Source of the DNA: Acidimicrobiales bacterium
Lineage (GTDB): Bacteria > Actinomycetota > Acidimicrobiia > Acidimicrobiales > SZUA-35
DNA length: 64,000 bases
Direction: 5' to 3'
NCBI GenBank assembly: GCA_041394265.1
Contig: JAWKIO010000005.1
Coordinates: 3,410,001-3,474,000 of the forward strand
A program made the position numbers and the translations under genes. Positions 32,441-40,606 of this stretch are shown here, piece after piece. Under the pieces are notes generated by a model. The model saw nothing but the letters and a program-made list of their open reading frames with translations, was not told the origin of the DNA and did no database searches. How positions within the stretch are numbered: the stretch's first letter is position 1; each line of letters opens with the position of its first letter.

Positions 32441-35209
32441 ATGTCTGTGGACCACGACCCCCTGACCGACACCGTGGCCGGCGACTCGACCGGCACGTCG
32501 GTCGATGAGCTTCGCGGTGCGCTCCTCGATCCGCCGGTCGAGGTCGTCCGACCCCCGGTCATGATCGACCAGACCGACGATCACGAGATGGTCGCCGATG
32601 GTGACAGCCTGCTGACGTTCCTCGGGTTCCTGGCGGCGCTCGCCTGCTCGGTCTTCGTCTTCGTGCAGCTACGACCCGACCTGTTGTTCTTGGACACCAC
32701 GCCATCGGGTGGCGATATGGGCGCCCATGTCTGGGGTCCGGCCTTCTTGCGCGATCACCTCTTGACCCAGGGCCGACTGACCGGCTGGACCCCTGACTGG
32801 TATGCCGGGTTCCCGGCGTACCACTTCTACATGGTGATCCCGTCGCTGGCGATCATCGCCATCAACGCCGGCTTCAGTCCGGTCATCGGTCTCCCGATCG
32901 CCGCGGTCGCGCTCGCTGCTGCCGGTTTCGCCGCTCGTCGGTTCTCGTCGTGGCGGGTGCCGCTCATCCTGGCCGGGATCACGACCGCCGTTCTCGTGGT
33001 CGGCACGCCCTACGGTGTCGCCTTCAAGCTCGTCAGCGTGAGCGGTCTCGTGGCCTTTCCCGTCGCCGCCTGGTCGCTCGGCAAGCTGGCAGGCACCCGC
33101 GAGCCGGTGCCGGCCTTCCTCGCGTTCGGTGCCACCGTCTTCCTCTTCGACACCAACTTCTCCATCTACGGCGGCAACATCGCCTCGACCCTCGCCGGTG
33201 AGTTCGCGTTCTCCATCGGGCTGTGTCTCAGCCTGGTCGCCATGGGCGTCGCCATTCGCGGCATGGACCTGCACGCCGCTGGTGAACGCAGCTCGCGTGG
33301 CGTCGCCGCCGTGGTCATCGCCCTCGTTGCACTGTCGCACCTCATCCCGTTGTTCTTCGCCCTCCTCGGCCTGACGTTGGTGATGTTGATCGACCAGAAG
33401 GTGCCGCGCCTGTGGGTGCTGGCCATTGCGATCACGTTCTCACTGGCGCCGATGGTGCTGGCCGACGTGGTGCCGATCGGCACCCTGCTCGCTACGGCCG
33501 GCGCCGCCGTCGCCGTTGCGATCGCGATCATCGTGGCCGACGAACGGGTGCGCCGCCGGTTCACCTGGCTGCTGATCACCGGCCCGGTTGCCGCCCTGCT
33601 GGCATGTTTCTGGCTGGCGCCCTTCTACCTCCAGTCGGCCTACTTCAACGACATGGGTTGGGAGCGCAAGAACGAGATCGGTCCGCTGCTGCTGACCACG
33701 CCCATGAAGGTGGCGCTCCCCGTGGCCGCCGTCGGTGCCGTGCTCGCCATTGCCACGCGCGACCGCATGGGCATCATGTTCTCGATCATGGCCGGGGTGT
33801 TCGCGGTCGCTGTCGCCAACCTCGGAGAAGGCAAGCTCTGGAACGCCCGACTGCTGCCGTTCTACTACCTGGCGGTCTACCTCGCCGCTGCGGTGGGGAT
33901 CGCCCACATCGCCCGCTTCTGCGCCGTGGCGGTCAGTGAACGTCTCGACCGGCCGGACCGCCGGGTCATGATCGGCTCCACGGCCCTCGGCGTTGCGCTG
34001 ACGCTGATCGGGATCGCCATCCCCCTTCGTGCCCTGCCCGGCGGTGGTGTCAACGCCAACGGCGTCTACACCTGGGCCGGTATCCGTTCACACGCCCGCA
34101 GCTTCATCCCGTCGTGGGTGGCGTGGAACTACTCGGGCTACGAGGAGAAGCCGTCGTTCCTGGAGTACCGAACCGTGGTCGACACCATGGACCAGCTCGG
34201 CGAGACCAATGGCTGTGGGCGAGCCATGTGGGAGTACGACTCGGGCCTCGATCGCTACGGCACCCCGATGGCGCTGATGCTCCTGCCGCACTGGACCGAC
34301 GGCTGCATCGGATCGATGGAGGGTCTCTACTTCGAGTCGTCGGCCTCGACGCCCTTCCACTTCCTTAACCAGTCGGTGCTGTCGGAGAACCCGTCGCGGG
34401 CGCAGCGAGAACTGCCCTACAAGGGATTCGACATCATCACCGGTGTTGCCCAGCTCAAGGTGATGGGCGTCAAGTACTACATGGCCCAGACCGACACGGC
34501 TATCGCTGCGGCCCGATCGCGAGACGACCTCGTCGAGGTGGCCACGTCGGAGCCGTGGGTGGTGTTCGAGGTCGTCGGCAACGAGTTGGTCGAGGGGCTC
34601 GAGTACGACCCGATCGTGGCCACGGGTCCCACCGACATGGGAGCGCTGGCCGGGAAGTGGGAGACCGGCTGGATCAGCCAGGCGGTCAACTACTACAACC
34701 AGGCCCAGTCATACGAGGCCCTCCCGGCCGAAGATGGCCCCGACGAATGGCAACGGGTCGACGTGCTCGTTCCCTCCGATGGCGACGAGATCGTCCCGGC
34801 AGTGGTGTCCGACATCGATGTCGATACCGACCGCATCTCGTTCACCGTCGACCAGGTGGGCAAGCCGGTGCTGGTGAAGGCGTCGTACTTCCCGAACTGG
34901 AAGGCGAGCGGTGCCGATGGCCCGTACCGAGCGGGGCCGAACCTGATGGTGGTGATCCCGACCGACACGAACGTCGAACTGCACTACGGCTACACCGTGA
35001 TCGACATCTTCGGCCATCTCCTCACGTTGTTCGGCCTGATCGCCTTGGGCGCACTCGTCGTTGCCGATCATCGTCGCCGCCCGACCGGTCCCGATCCTGA
35101 GGCGATCGCCACCGACCCTGAGGTGGCCGACGACGTCGAGCATCCGCCGGTCGACCCGGAAGCACCAGGTCCGTTGGCCGATGTCGCGATGAACAGCACT
35201 ACCCAATGA
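32441..35209 (+). CDS. Large GT-C-like membrane protein
   Basis: The 922-residue protein has one membrane helix after a 50-residue cytoplasmic start. The loop SGGDMGAHVWGPAFLRDHLL follows it, where an acidic residue sits as in GT-C glycosyltransferases, then about a dozen helices, a 270-residue extracellular domain (about residues 545-835), and a last helix near residue 850. It resembles the 6-pyruvoyl-tetrahydropterin-synthase-related/YfhO class of integral membrane proteins. A lipid-linked-sugar glycosyltransferase is plausible. It precedes manB by 37 bases. A GTG at 32432 would add three residues. Confidence 0.78.
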   Translation: MSVDHDPLTDTVAGDSTGTSVDELRGALLDPPVEVVRPPVMIDQTDDHEMVADGDSLLTFLGFLAALACSVFVFVQLRPDLLFLDTTPSGGDMGAHVWGPAFLRDHLLTQGRLTGWTPDWYAGFPAYHFYMVIPSLAIIAINAGFSPVIGLPIAAVALAAAGFAARRFSSWRVPLILAGITTAVLVVGTPYGVAFKLVSVSGLVAFPVAAWSLGKLAGTREPVPAFLAFGATVFLFDTNFSIYGGNIASTLAGEFAFSIGLCLSLVAMGVAIRGMDLHAAGERSSRGVAAVVIALVALSHLIPLFFALLGLTLVMLIDQKVPRLWVLAIAITFSLAPMVLADVVPIGTLLATAGAAVAVAIAIIVADERVRRRFTWLLITGPVAALLACFWLAPFYLQSAYFNDMGWERKNEIGPLLLTTPMKVALPVAAVGAVLAIATRDRMGIMFSIMAGVFAVAVANLGEGKLWNARLLPFYYLAVYLAAAVGIAHIARFCAVAVSERLDRPDRRVMIGSTALGVALTLIGIAIPLRALPGGGVNANGVYTWAGIRSHARSFIPSWVAWNYSGYEEKPSFLEYRTVVDTMDQLGETNGCGRAMWEYDSGLDRYGTPMALMLLPHWTDGCIGSMEGLYFESSASTPFHFLNQSVLSENPSRAQRELPYKGFDIITGVAQLKVMGVKYYMAQTDTAIAAARSRDDLVEVATSEPWVVFEVVGNELVEGLEYDPIVATGPTDMGALAGKWETGWISQAVNYYNQAQSYEALPAEDGPDEWQRVDVLVPSDGDEIVPAVVSDIDVDTDRISFTVDQVGKPVLVKASYFPNWKASGADGPYRAGPNLMVVIPTDTNVELHYGYTVIDIFGHLLTLFGLIALGALVVADHRRRPTGPDPEAIATDPEVADDVEHPPVDPEAPGPLADVAMNSTTQ

Positions 35210-35233
35210 GGCCATCTGCCTGCCACGCTGGCG

Positions 35234-35239
35234 TACCCT
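35234..35239 (+). promoter_or_regulatory. -10 hexamer TACCCT of manB
   Basis: TACCCT ends 7 bases before GTG 35247, starting the manB-manA transcript. Confidence 0.5.
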
Positions 35240-35246
35240 GGAGCCG

Positions 35247-36629
35247 GTGACCTCCATTGCTGTGACCTCGCTCGACGCCATCGTGAAGGCCTACGACATC
35301 CGTGGCACCTATCCCGACCAGATCACCGCCGAAGTGTGTGAGGCGCTCGGCATCGGGTTCGCGAACTTCATCGCCGAGGTCGAGCCCGAAACCACCGAGA
35401 TCGTCATCGGTCGCGACATGCGTCCGTCGGGTCCGGAACTGGTCGAGGCCTTCGCTCGCGGCGCGGCCCGACAGGGACTCGGCGTCGTCGAGATCGGGCT
35501 GGCATCGACCGACATGATCTACTTCGCTGCCGGATCGCTCGGCATGCCCGGCGTCATGTTCACGGCATCACACAACCCTGCCGGCTACAACGGCATCAAG
35601 ATGTGTCTGTCGGGGGCCGCGCCGATCGGCCAGGACACCGGGTTGAGCGCCATCAAGGCCACCGCCCGAGCCGTGCTCGAAGGCAACCCACCCGAGGCAG
35701 CCGGCCAGGCGGGCACCACCAGGGTCACCGACCTCCTCGGCGCCTTCGTCGACCATGTGCACAGCTTCGTCGACACGCAGGCCTTGCGTCCGCTGAAGAT
35801 CGTGGCCGACACGGCCAACGGCATGGGCGGACTCGTGGTGCCGGCCGCCTTTGCCGATCTGCCGTTCGAGCTCGATCTCCTCTATCCCGAACTCGACGGC
35901 ACGTTTCCGAACCATCCGGCCGATCCGCTCAACATGGAGAACCTGCGCGACCTCCAGGCCCGGGTGCTCGAAGTCGGCGCCGACATCGGGCTGGCCTTCG
36001 ACGGCGACGCCGACCGGGTGTTCCTCGTCGACGAGAAGGCGCAGCCGGTTTCGGGTTCGCTCACCACGGCGCTGCTCGCTCGCTCGATCTTGGCCAAGCA
36101 CCCGGAGCGCACCGTGGTGCACAACCTCATCTGTTCGAAGGTCGTCCCCGAGGTCATCGCCGAATCGAACGGCACCGCCTTCCGCTCGCGTGTCGGCCAT
36201 TCGTTCATCAAGGCCCACATGGCCGAGGAGAATGCCATCTTCGGTGGCGAGCACTCTGCCCACTACTACTTTGCCGACAACTGGCGGGCCGACTCCGGTC
36301 TCATCGCCGCCATGATGGCGCTGGCCGAGTTGAGCGCCTTCGACGGCACGCTTTCGGAGCTGTTGGCGCCGCTCGATCGCTACGCCGCCTCGGGCGAGAT
36401 CAACACCACGGTCGCCGACGCAGGCGCCGTCATCGACCATGTCGCCGCCCACTACGCCGGGGCAACGATCGACCGGCTCGACGGGCTCACCGTCGACCTG
36501 GGGGAGTGGTGGTTCAACCTTCGAGCCTCCAACACCGAGCCGTTGCTCCGCCTCAATCTCGAAGCGGCCGACGTCGATGCCGTGGCCCAGCGGGTGGCCG
36601 AGGTGCAGGCGGTCATGGCGCAGGCATGA
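35247..36629 (+). CDS. manB: Phosphomannomutase/phosphoglucomutase
   Basis: This 460-residue enzyme interconverts mannose-6-phosphate and mannose-1-phosphate. All four functional loops are visible: the phosphoserine loop FTASHNPAGYNGIK, the metal site AFDGDADRVF, the sugar-binding GGEHSAHYYFADNW and the phosphate-binding RASNTEPLLRLN. The length and the FADNW variant suit actinobacterial ManB. Its stop overlaps the manA start (ATGA). The product feeds manC at 13621. Confidence 0.95.
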   Translation: MTSIAVTSLDAIVKAYDIRGTYPDQITAEVCEALGIGFANFIAEVEPETTEIVIGRDMRPSGPELVEAFARGAARQGLGVVEIGLASTDMIYFAAGSLGMPGVMFTASHNPAGYNGIKMCLSGAAPIGQDTGLSAIKATARAVLEGNPPEAAGQAGTTRVTDLLGAFVDHVHSFVDTQALRPLKIVADTANGMGGLVVPAAFADLPFELDLLYPELDGTFPNHPADPLNMENLRDLQARVLEVGADIGLAFDGDADRVFLVDEKAQPVSGSLTTALLARSILAKHPERTVVHNLICSKVVPEVIAESNGTAFRSRVGHSFIKAHMAEENAIFGGEHSAHYYFADNWRADSGLIAAMMALAELSAFDGTLSELLAPLDRYAASGEINTTVADAGAVIDHVAAHYAGATIDRLDGLTVDLGEWWFNLRASNTEPLLRLNLEAADVDAVAQRVAEVQAVMAQA

Positions 36630-37822
36630 CCCCGTTCGAGCGCCTCGACTGCGACATCCAGCCCTACGCCTGGGGTCAGAGCGATGCGATCTCGACCCTG
36701 GTCGGGAAACCCCCGAGTGGTGAGCCCGAGGCCGAGCTGTGGATGGGAGCGCATCCCAAGGCCCCGAGCCGGCTGCGTGACGGACGCACCCTCCTCGAGG
36801 CGATCGAAGCCGAACCGGGGAACTTCCTCGGTGCCGAGGTCGACGAACGGTTCGGTCAGCTGCCGTTCTTGTTCAAGTTGCTTGCCGCCGCCATCCCCCT
36901 GTCGATCCAAGCCCACCCCGACCTCGACCGAGCGATCGCCGGCTTCGCCCGCGAGAACGAACTCGGCATCGCGATCGACGCTCCCGAGCGGACCTACCGC
37001 GATCCGAATCACAAACCCGAGTTGATCTGCGCACTGACGCCGTTCGAGGCCAAGTGCGGCTTCCGCTCTCTCGAGGCCACGTGTCGGCTCTTCGATGCGC
37101 TCGACGACGGCCGCCTCGCCGAGGTCCGGTCGCTCCTTTCGGCCGACAACGACGACGCAACACGTCTGCGTTCGGTCATGTCGTTCCTGTTGGGCCTCGG
37201 CGCCGAGACGGCGGCCGCCATGGCCGACGCGGTGGCCGAACGTGCCGCCGACCTCCTCCGGCAGCGTCATCCGATCGCCGGCGAGTTCGGCCCCGACCTG
37301 GCCGCCTGTGCTCAGGTCGCCGCCGCCTTCCCCGGCGACATCGGCGGCGTCGTTGCGCTGCTGCTGAATCACGTCGTCCTCGCCCCCGGCGAAGCGCTCT
37401 ACCTCGGCTCGGGGAACCTGCACGCCTACCTGCAAGGGGTCGGTGTCGAGTTGATGGCGAACTCCGACAACGTGCTGCGGGGCGGACTCACCCCCAAACA
37501 CATCGACATCGACGAACTGCTCTCGGTCGTCGACTACCGCCCGATCGACGTGCCGGTCCAACGCCCCTCCGGTCCCATCCACACCTACGACTCGCCGGTT
37601 GCCGAGTTCTCGCTCACTCGCGTCGAGCTGTCGGCTGAGGCGTTTCTCGTCGATGGGCCGGCCATCGTGTTCGTCACGCAGGGTTCGGCTTCGCTCGGCG
37701 GCAGCCCTCTCGAGGTGGGTGTGCCTGCGTTCGTCCCTGCGTCGAGTGGGCCGATCCCGCTGACGGGGAGTGGGCTGGCATGGGGTGCTGGGGTGGGCGC
37801 TAGTGTGGCGACCGTTCGTTGA
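36626..37822 (+). CDS. manA: Mannose-6-phosphate isomerase, class I
   Basis: The 398-residue zinc enzyme interconverts fructose-6-phosphate and mannose-6-phosphate. It shows IQPYAWGQSDAI, ELWMGAHPKAPS, the metal-binding LSIQAHPD, RDPNHKPELICALTPFEA (with the second metal-ligand set), and GNLHAYLQGVGVELMANSDNVLRGGLTPKHID. It overlaps manB by four bases, so sugar-phosphate isomerisation and mutation are coupled. The length and motif order match class I PMI. Confidence 0.95.
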   Translation: MTPFERLDCDIQPYAWGQSDAISTLVGKPPSGEPEAELWMGAHPKAPSRLRDGRTLLEAIEAEPGNFLGAEVDERFGQLPFLFKLLAAAIPLSIQAHPDLDRAIAGFARENELGIAIDAPERTYRDPNHKPELICALTPFEAKCGFRSLEATCRLFDALDDGRLAEVRSLLSADNDDATRLRSVMSFLLGLGAETAAAMADAVAERAADLLRQRHPIAGEFGPDLAACAQVAAAFPGDIGGVVALLLNHVVLAPGEALYLGSGNLHAYLQGVGVELMANSDNVLRGGLTPKHIDIDELLSVVDYRPIDVPVQRPSGPIHTYDSPVAEFSLTRVELSAEAFLVDGPAIVFVTQGSASLGGSPLEVGVPAFVPASSGPIPLTGSGLAWGAGVGASVATVR

Positions 37823-37850
37823 CCCACCACTCGTCGTGAAGGAGCGCCCG

Positions 37851-38087
37851 ATGGCACTCGATCCCAAACTGCTCGAGATCCTGGCATGCCCCGAAGACAA
37901 GGGTCCGCTGCTCTACTTCGCCGACGAGGCTGTGCTGTTCAACCCTCGGCTCAAGCGCACCTACCGGATCGACAACGACATCCCGGTGATGCTGATCGAC
38001 GAGGCCTCCACCGTTGACGACGCCGAGTGCGACCGACTGCAGGCCAAGGCGGAGGCCGACGGGGTCGCCCCCACCTTCGCCGCCTGA
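37851..38087 (+). CDS. Trm112/UPF0434-like small protein
   Basis: The 78-residue protein starts LDPKLLEILACPEDKGPLLYF and ends its core with YRIDNDIPVMLIDEA, the UPF0434/Trm112 pattern. Only one cysteine of the two CxxC pairs of classical Trm112 is kept (ACPED), so zinc binding is probably lost. Trm112 activates RNA and protein methyltransferases in eukaryotes and archaea; the bacterial short form has no clear role. GAAGGAG lies six bases before the ATG. It is placed between manA and the SIS isomerase in a recurring actinobacterial arrangement. Confidence 0.87.
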   Translation: MALDPKLLEILACPEDKGPLLYFADEAVLFNPRLKRTYRIDNDIPVMLIDEASTVDDAECDRLQAKAEADGVAPTFAA

Positions 38088-38130
38088 GTCGCCAACGAAC
38101 GAACCATCCGCGAACGACGCAAGGAACACG

Positions 38131-39165
38131 ATGACGACACGACTCGACTCGCTTGGCATGTGGGACGCCATGCTCGCCCTGCCGGAGCAGATCGAAGGCT
38201 CGCTCGACGCAATCGGTGACATTGCCGGCCTTCCCGATCCGACTCGGATCGAGAACGTCTTGATTCTGGGCATGGGTGATTCCGGCTTCGGTGGCGATGT
38301 CGCCGCCGCCTCGGCCCGTCCGTTCTCGCCCCGACCGATCAGTGTGTACGGCGGCTATCTGCCGCCGTCGTGGGTTGGCCCGAACTCGCTGGTCATCGCC
38401 GTCTCGGCGTCGGGTACGACCGAGGAAACCCTCGAATCGCTCGAGGCTGCGGTCGAGGCGGGAGCCCCGCTGGTGGCCGTCACCAACGGCGGCGAACTCG
38501 AAACCCTGGCTCGCCGTGCCGGTGCTCCGGTGTTGCCGGTCATGTCCGACGCTCCCATGCCCCGGGCCCAGCTCGGCGCCCTCGCCGTTCCGGCGATGCT
38601 GGCGCTCGAACAGGTGGGCCTCTTCCCCGGCGCCCGAGCTTGGCTTGCCATCGCCGTCGAAGACCTCAAGGCCCGCCGCGAGGAACTGGTCGGCGACAAG
38701 AGCCCGGCCAAGGAGCTCGCCCGCAAGATCGGGCGCACCATGCCCATCATCTACGGCGGCGGCGTGATCGGCACCACGGCGGCCAAGCGCTGGAAGATCG
38801 CATTCAACCACAACGTCAAGACCCCGGCCTTCTGGGCGCCGATGCCCGATCTGTGTCACAACGAGCTCGTCGGCTGGGGCCAGAACGGCGACGTCACCCG
38901 GCAGGTGTTCACCCAGATTCAGCTGCGGCACGACTTCGAGCATCCTCAGACCGCACGTCGCTTCGACTATGTCGAGAACAAGACGCTCGAGGTCATGGCC
39001 GACATCTTGTCGGTCGAGGCCAAGGGCGAGGGCCCGGTCGCTCAGTTGCTCGACCTGATCTTCGTCGGCGACCTCACCACGCTCGAGTTGGCGGCAAACG
39101 AAGACCTCGATCCTGGCCCCCTGCCGATCGTCGATGACCTCAAGCACTGGCTCGCCCAGGGCTGA
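38131..39165 (+). CDS. SIS-domain phosphosugar isomerase-like protein
   Basis: The 344-residue protein has two SIS domains. The first shows VLILGMGDSGFGGDVAA and SLVIAVSASGTTEETLES, the phosphosugar-binding serine loops. The second shows IIYGGGVIGTTAAKRWKIAFNHN and the conserved FWAPMPDLCHNELVGW. It belongs to the bifunctional phosphoglucose/phosphomannose isomerase-like family, whose mycobacterial member (Rv3256c) also lies beside manA and manB. Enzymatic activity is not proven for this branch. AAGGAA precedes the ATG. Confidence 0.87.
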   Translation: MTTRLDSLGMWDAMLALPEQIEGSLDAIGDIAGLPDPTRIENVLILGMGDSGFGGDVAAASARPFSPRPISVYGGYLPPSWVGPNSLVIAVSASGTTEETLESLEAAVEAGAPLVAVTNGGELETLARRAGAPVLPVMSDAPMPRAQLGALAVPAMLALEQVGLFPGARAWLAIAVEDLKARREELVGDKSPAKELARKIGRTMPIIYGGGVIGTTAAKRWKIAFNHNVKTPAFWAPMPDLCHNELVGWGQNGDVTRQVFTQIQLRHDFEHPQTARRFDYVENKTLEVMADILSVEAKGEGPVAQLLDLIFVGDLTTLELAANEDLDPGPLPIVDDLKHWLAQG

Positions 39166-39185
39166 TCCGAACCACGAGGAGCACC

Positions 39186-39953
39186 ATGTCCAACGATCTG
39201 ACCGGCGTCGTCGTCATCACCGGAGCCGGGGGCGGCATCGGTCTCGCCACCGTCGCCAAGCTGGCCAAGTCGGGCTATGGCGTGGTGGCCACCGACCTTG
39301 CGGGGACCGGGCTCAAAGCGGCCGCCGAGATGGGCGCCAACGTGCTCGGCATCGAGGCCGACGTCACCAGCACCGCCGACTGGGAAACCGTGCGTGATCA
39401 GGCGCTCGAACGCTTCGGTCGTATCGATGCGCTGGTGAACAACGCCGGCATCGAGGGCGCCATCACGCCACTGCTCGAATACCCCGAGGAGATGGTCGAC
39501 CGGGTCCTCGACATCAACGTGAAGGGCGTGTGGAAGGGCATGCGCGCCATTGCTCCCGTGCTGATCGAGCACGGTGGCGGCTCGATCGTGAACCTGTCCT
39601 CGGTCGCCGGGCTCTCCGGGTCCAGCAACCTCAGCATCTACTCGGCGTCGAAGCACGCGGTCATCGGGCTCACGAAGTCGGCGGCGCTCGAGTTCGCTCC
39701 TCATCAGATCCGGGTGAATGCGATCTGCCCGTCGCCGATCCAGACCCGCATGATGCGCTCGCTCGAAGACGGCCTGAAGACCGACGGTGTCGACACCGAG
39801 ATGATCCAGGCGGCGGTCGCCTCGGCCATCCCGCTCGGTCGCTACGGCGAGCCGTCCGAGGTCGCCGATCTGATCGCGTTCCTCGTGTCCGATGGATCCC
39901 GGTTCCTCAGCGGTACGGCGATCCCGATCGACGGCGCCATGAAGGCTCGCTGA
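39186..39953 (+). CDS. Classical short-chain dehydrogenase/reductase
   Basis: The 255-residue SDR has the cofactor loop VITGAGGGIGLATV, a DVTSTADWETV segment after the second strand (acidic, NAD-preferring), the NNAGIEG motif, the serine in VNLSSVAG, the YSASK catalytic pair, and the C-terminal FLSGTAIPIDGAM. The substrate is an alcohol or ketone I cannot name. GAGGAG precedes the ATG, 21 bases after the SIS gene, so it may be the last gene of that unit. Confidence 0.9.
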   Translation: MSNDLTGVVVITGAGGGIGLATVAKLAKSGYGVVATDLAGTGLKAAAEMGANVLGIEADVTSTADWETVRDQALERFGRIDALVNNAGIEGAITPLLEYPEEMVDRVLDINVKGVWKGMRAIAPVLIEHGGGSIVNLSSVAGLSGSSNLSIYSASKHAVIGLTKSAALEFAPHQIRVNAICPSPIQTRMMRSLEDGLKTDGVDTEMIQAAVASAIPLGRYGEPSEVADLIAFLVSDGSRFLSGTAIPIDGAMKAR

Positions 39954-39993
39954 CCTCAGGTTTGTCTTCGACCAATCCGGGAACCTCGGCCGC

Positions 39994-40440
39994 ATGGCGC
40001 ATTACGAAACCACGATCGACTCTCCACTCTCGGCGGCCGCTGCGTTCGAGCGGCTCAGCGATGTCACCCGGTTTGTCGAGTGGGATCCCGGCGTGCTCGC
40101 CGCCAAGCAGGTCGAGGGCAACGGTCCGGGTCCCGATGCCGCTTACGAGCTGAGCGTCAAGGGATTCGTGGGCAACTCGCTCGACCTTCGTTACGACGTG
40201 GTGGAGTTCGCCGAACCGTCGCTGCTGCACCTTGTGGCCGAGTCGCCGATGCTGCGGTCCGACGACATTATCACCATCGTCGACACGCCCTCCGGGTCGT
40301 CGGTCACGTATGTTGCCGATCTCGACCTGACCGGGCCGGGTGGCGTGCTGGGTGTTGCCGATCCGCTGCTCGGCCTGGCGTTCGACAAGATCGGCGATCG
40401 CGCCGCAGCGGGTCTTCGCCGGTTCCTCGACGCCGACTGA
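39994..40440 (+). CDS. SRPBCC-fold (polyketide cyclase/START-like) protein
   Basis: The 148-residue protein reads as a single SRPBCC/Bet v1-like domain: the N-terminal ETTIDSPLSAAAAFERLSDVTRFVEWDPGV pattern, a middle strand region, and a long C-terminal helix (LGLAFDKIGDRAAAGLRRFL) that covers the ligand pocket. These proteins bind hydrophobic ligands or act as cyclases or ATPase activators. No ribosome-binding site is clear, and no partner is suggested by the neighbours. Confidence 0.8.
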   Translation: MAHYETTIDSPLSAAAAFERLSDVTRFVEWDPGVLAAKQVEGNGPGPDAAYELSVKGFVGNSLDLRYDVVEFAEPSLLHLVAESPMLRSDDIITIVDTPSGSSVTYVADLDLTGPGGVLGVADPLLGLAFDKIGDRAAAGLRRFLDAD

Positions 40441-40606
40441 CGGCGCTCTCACAACCTGAGCCGATTGGCCGATAGTACCTAGAGCCGAAGGACCGCTCGG
40501 AAGCTACCCTTTGGACTGCATCAGGGCTGTTCTGATCTGGCCAGTGGGCCTCAGCCTTCCGTCGCGGCGCTTCCGCGAGCGCCCATCCGCACGTACCGGA
40601 GCTGAA
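40441..40606 (+). promoter_or_regulatory. Promoter and leader of sahH
   Basis: The 166-base leader holds a TACCCT hexamer at 40505-40510, within GAAGCTACCCTTTG. The matching GAAGTACCCTTTG lies upstream of ugd at 7779-7791. If it is the -10, the leader is about 90 bases long. A stem GGCGCT/AGCGCC (40566-40571 with 40578-40583) lies 23 bases before the ATG. I searched for the SAH and SAM riboswitch cores by eye and did not find them. Confidence 0.35.

Noticed and set aside
40441..40606. SAH or SAM riboswitch before sahH
   Set aside because: The conserved cores were not recognisable by eye; only a six-base-pair hairpin was seen. A covariance-model search would settle it.
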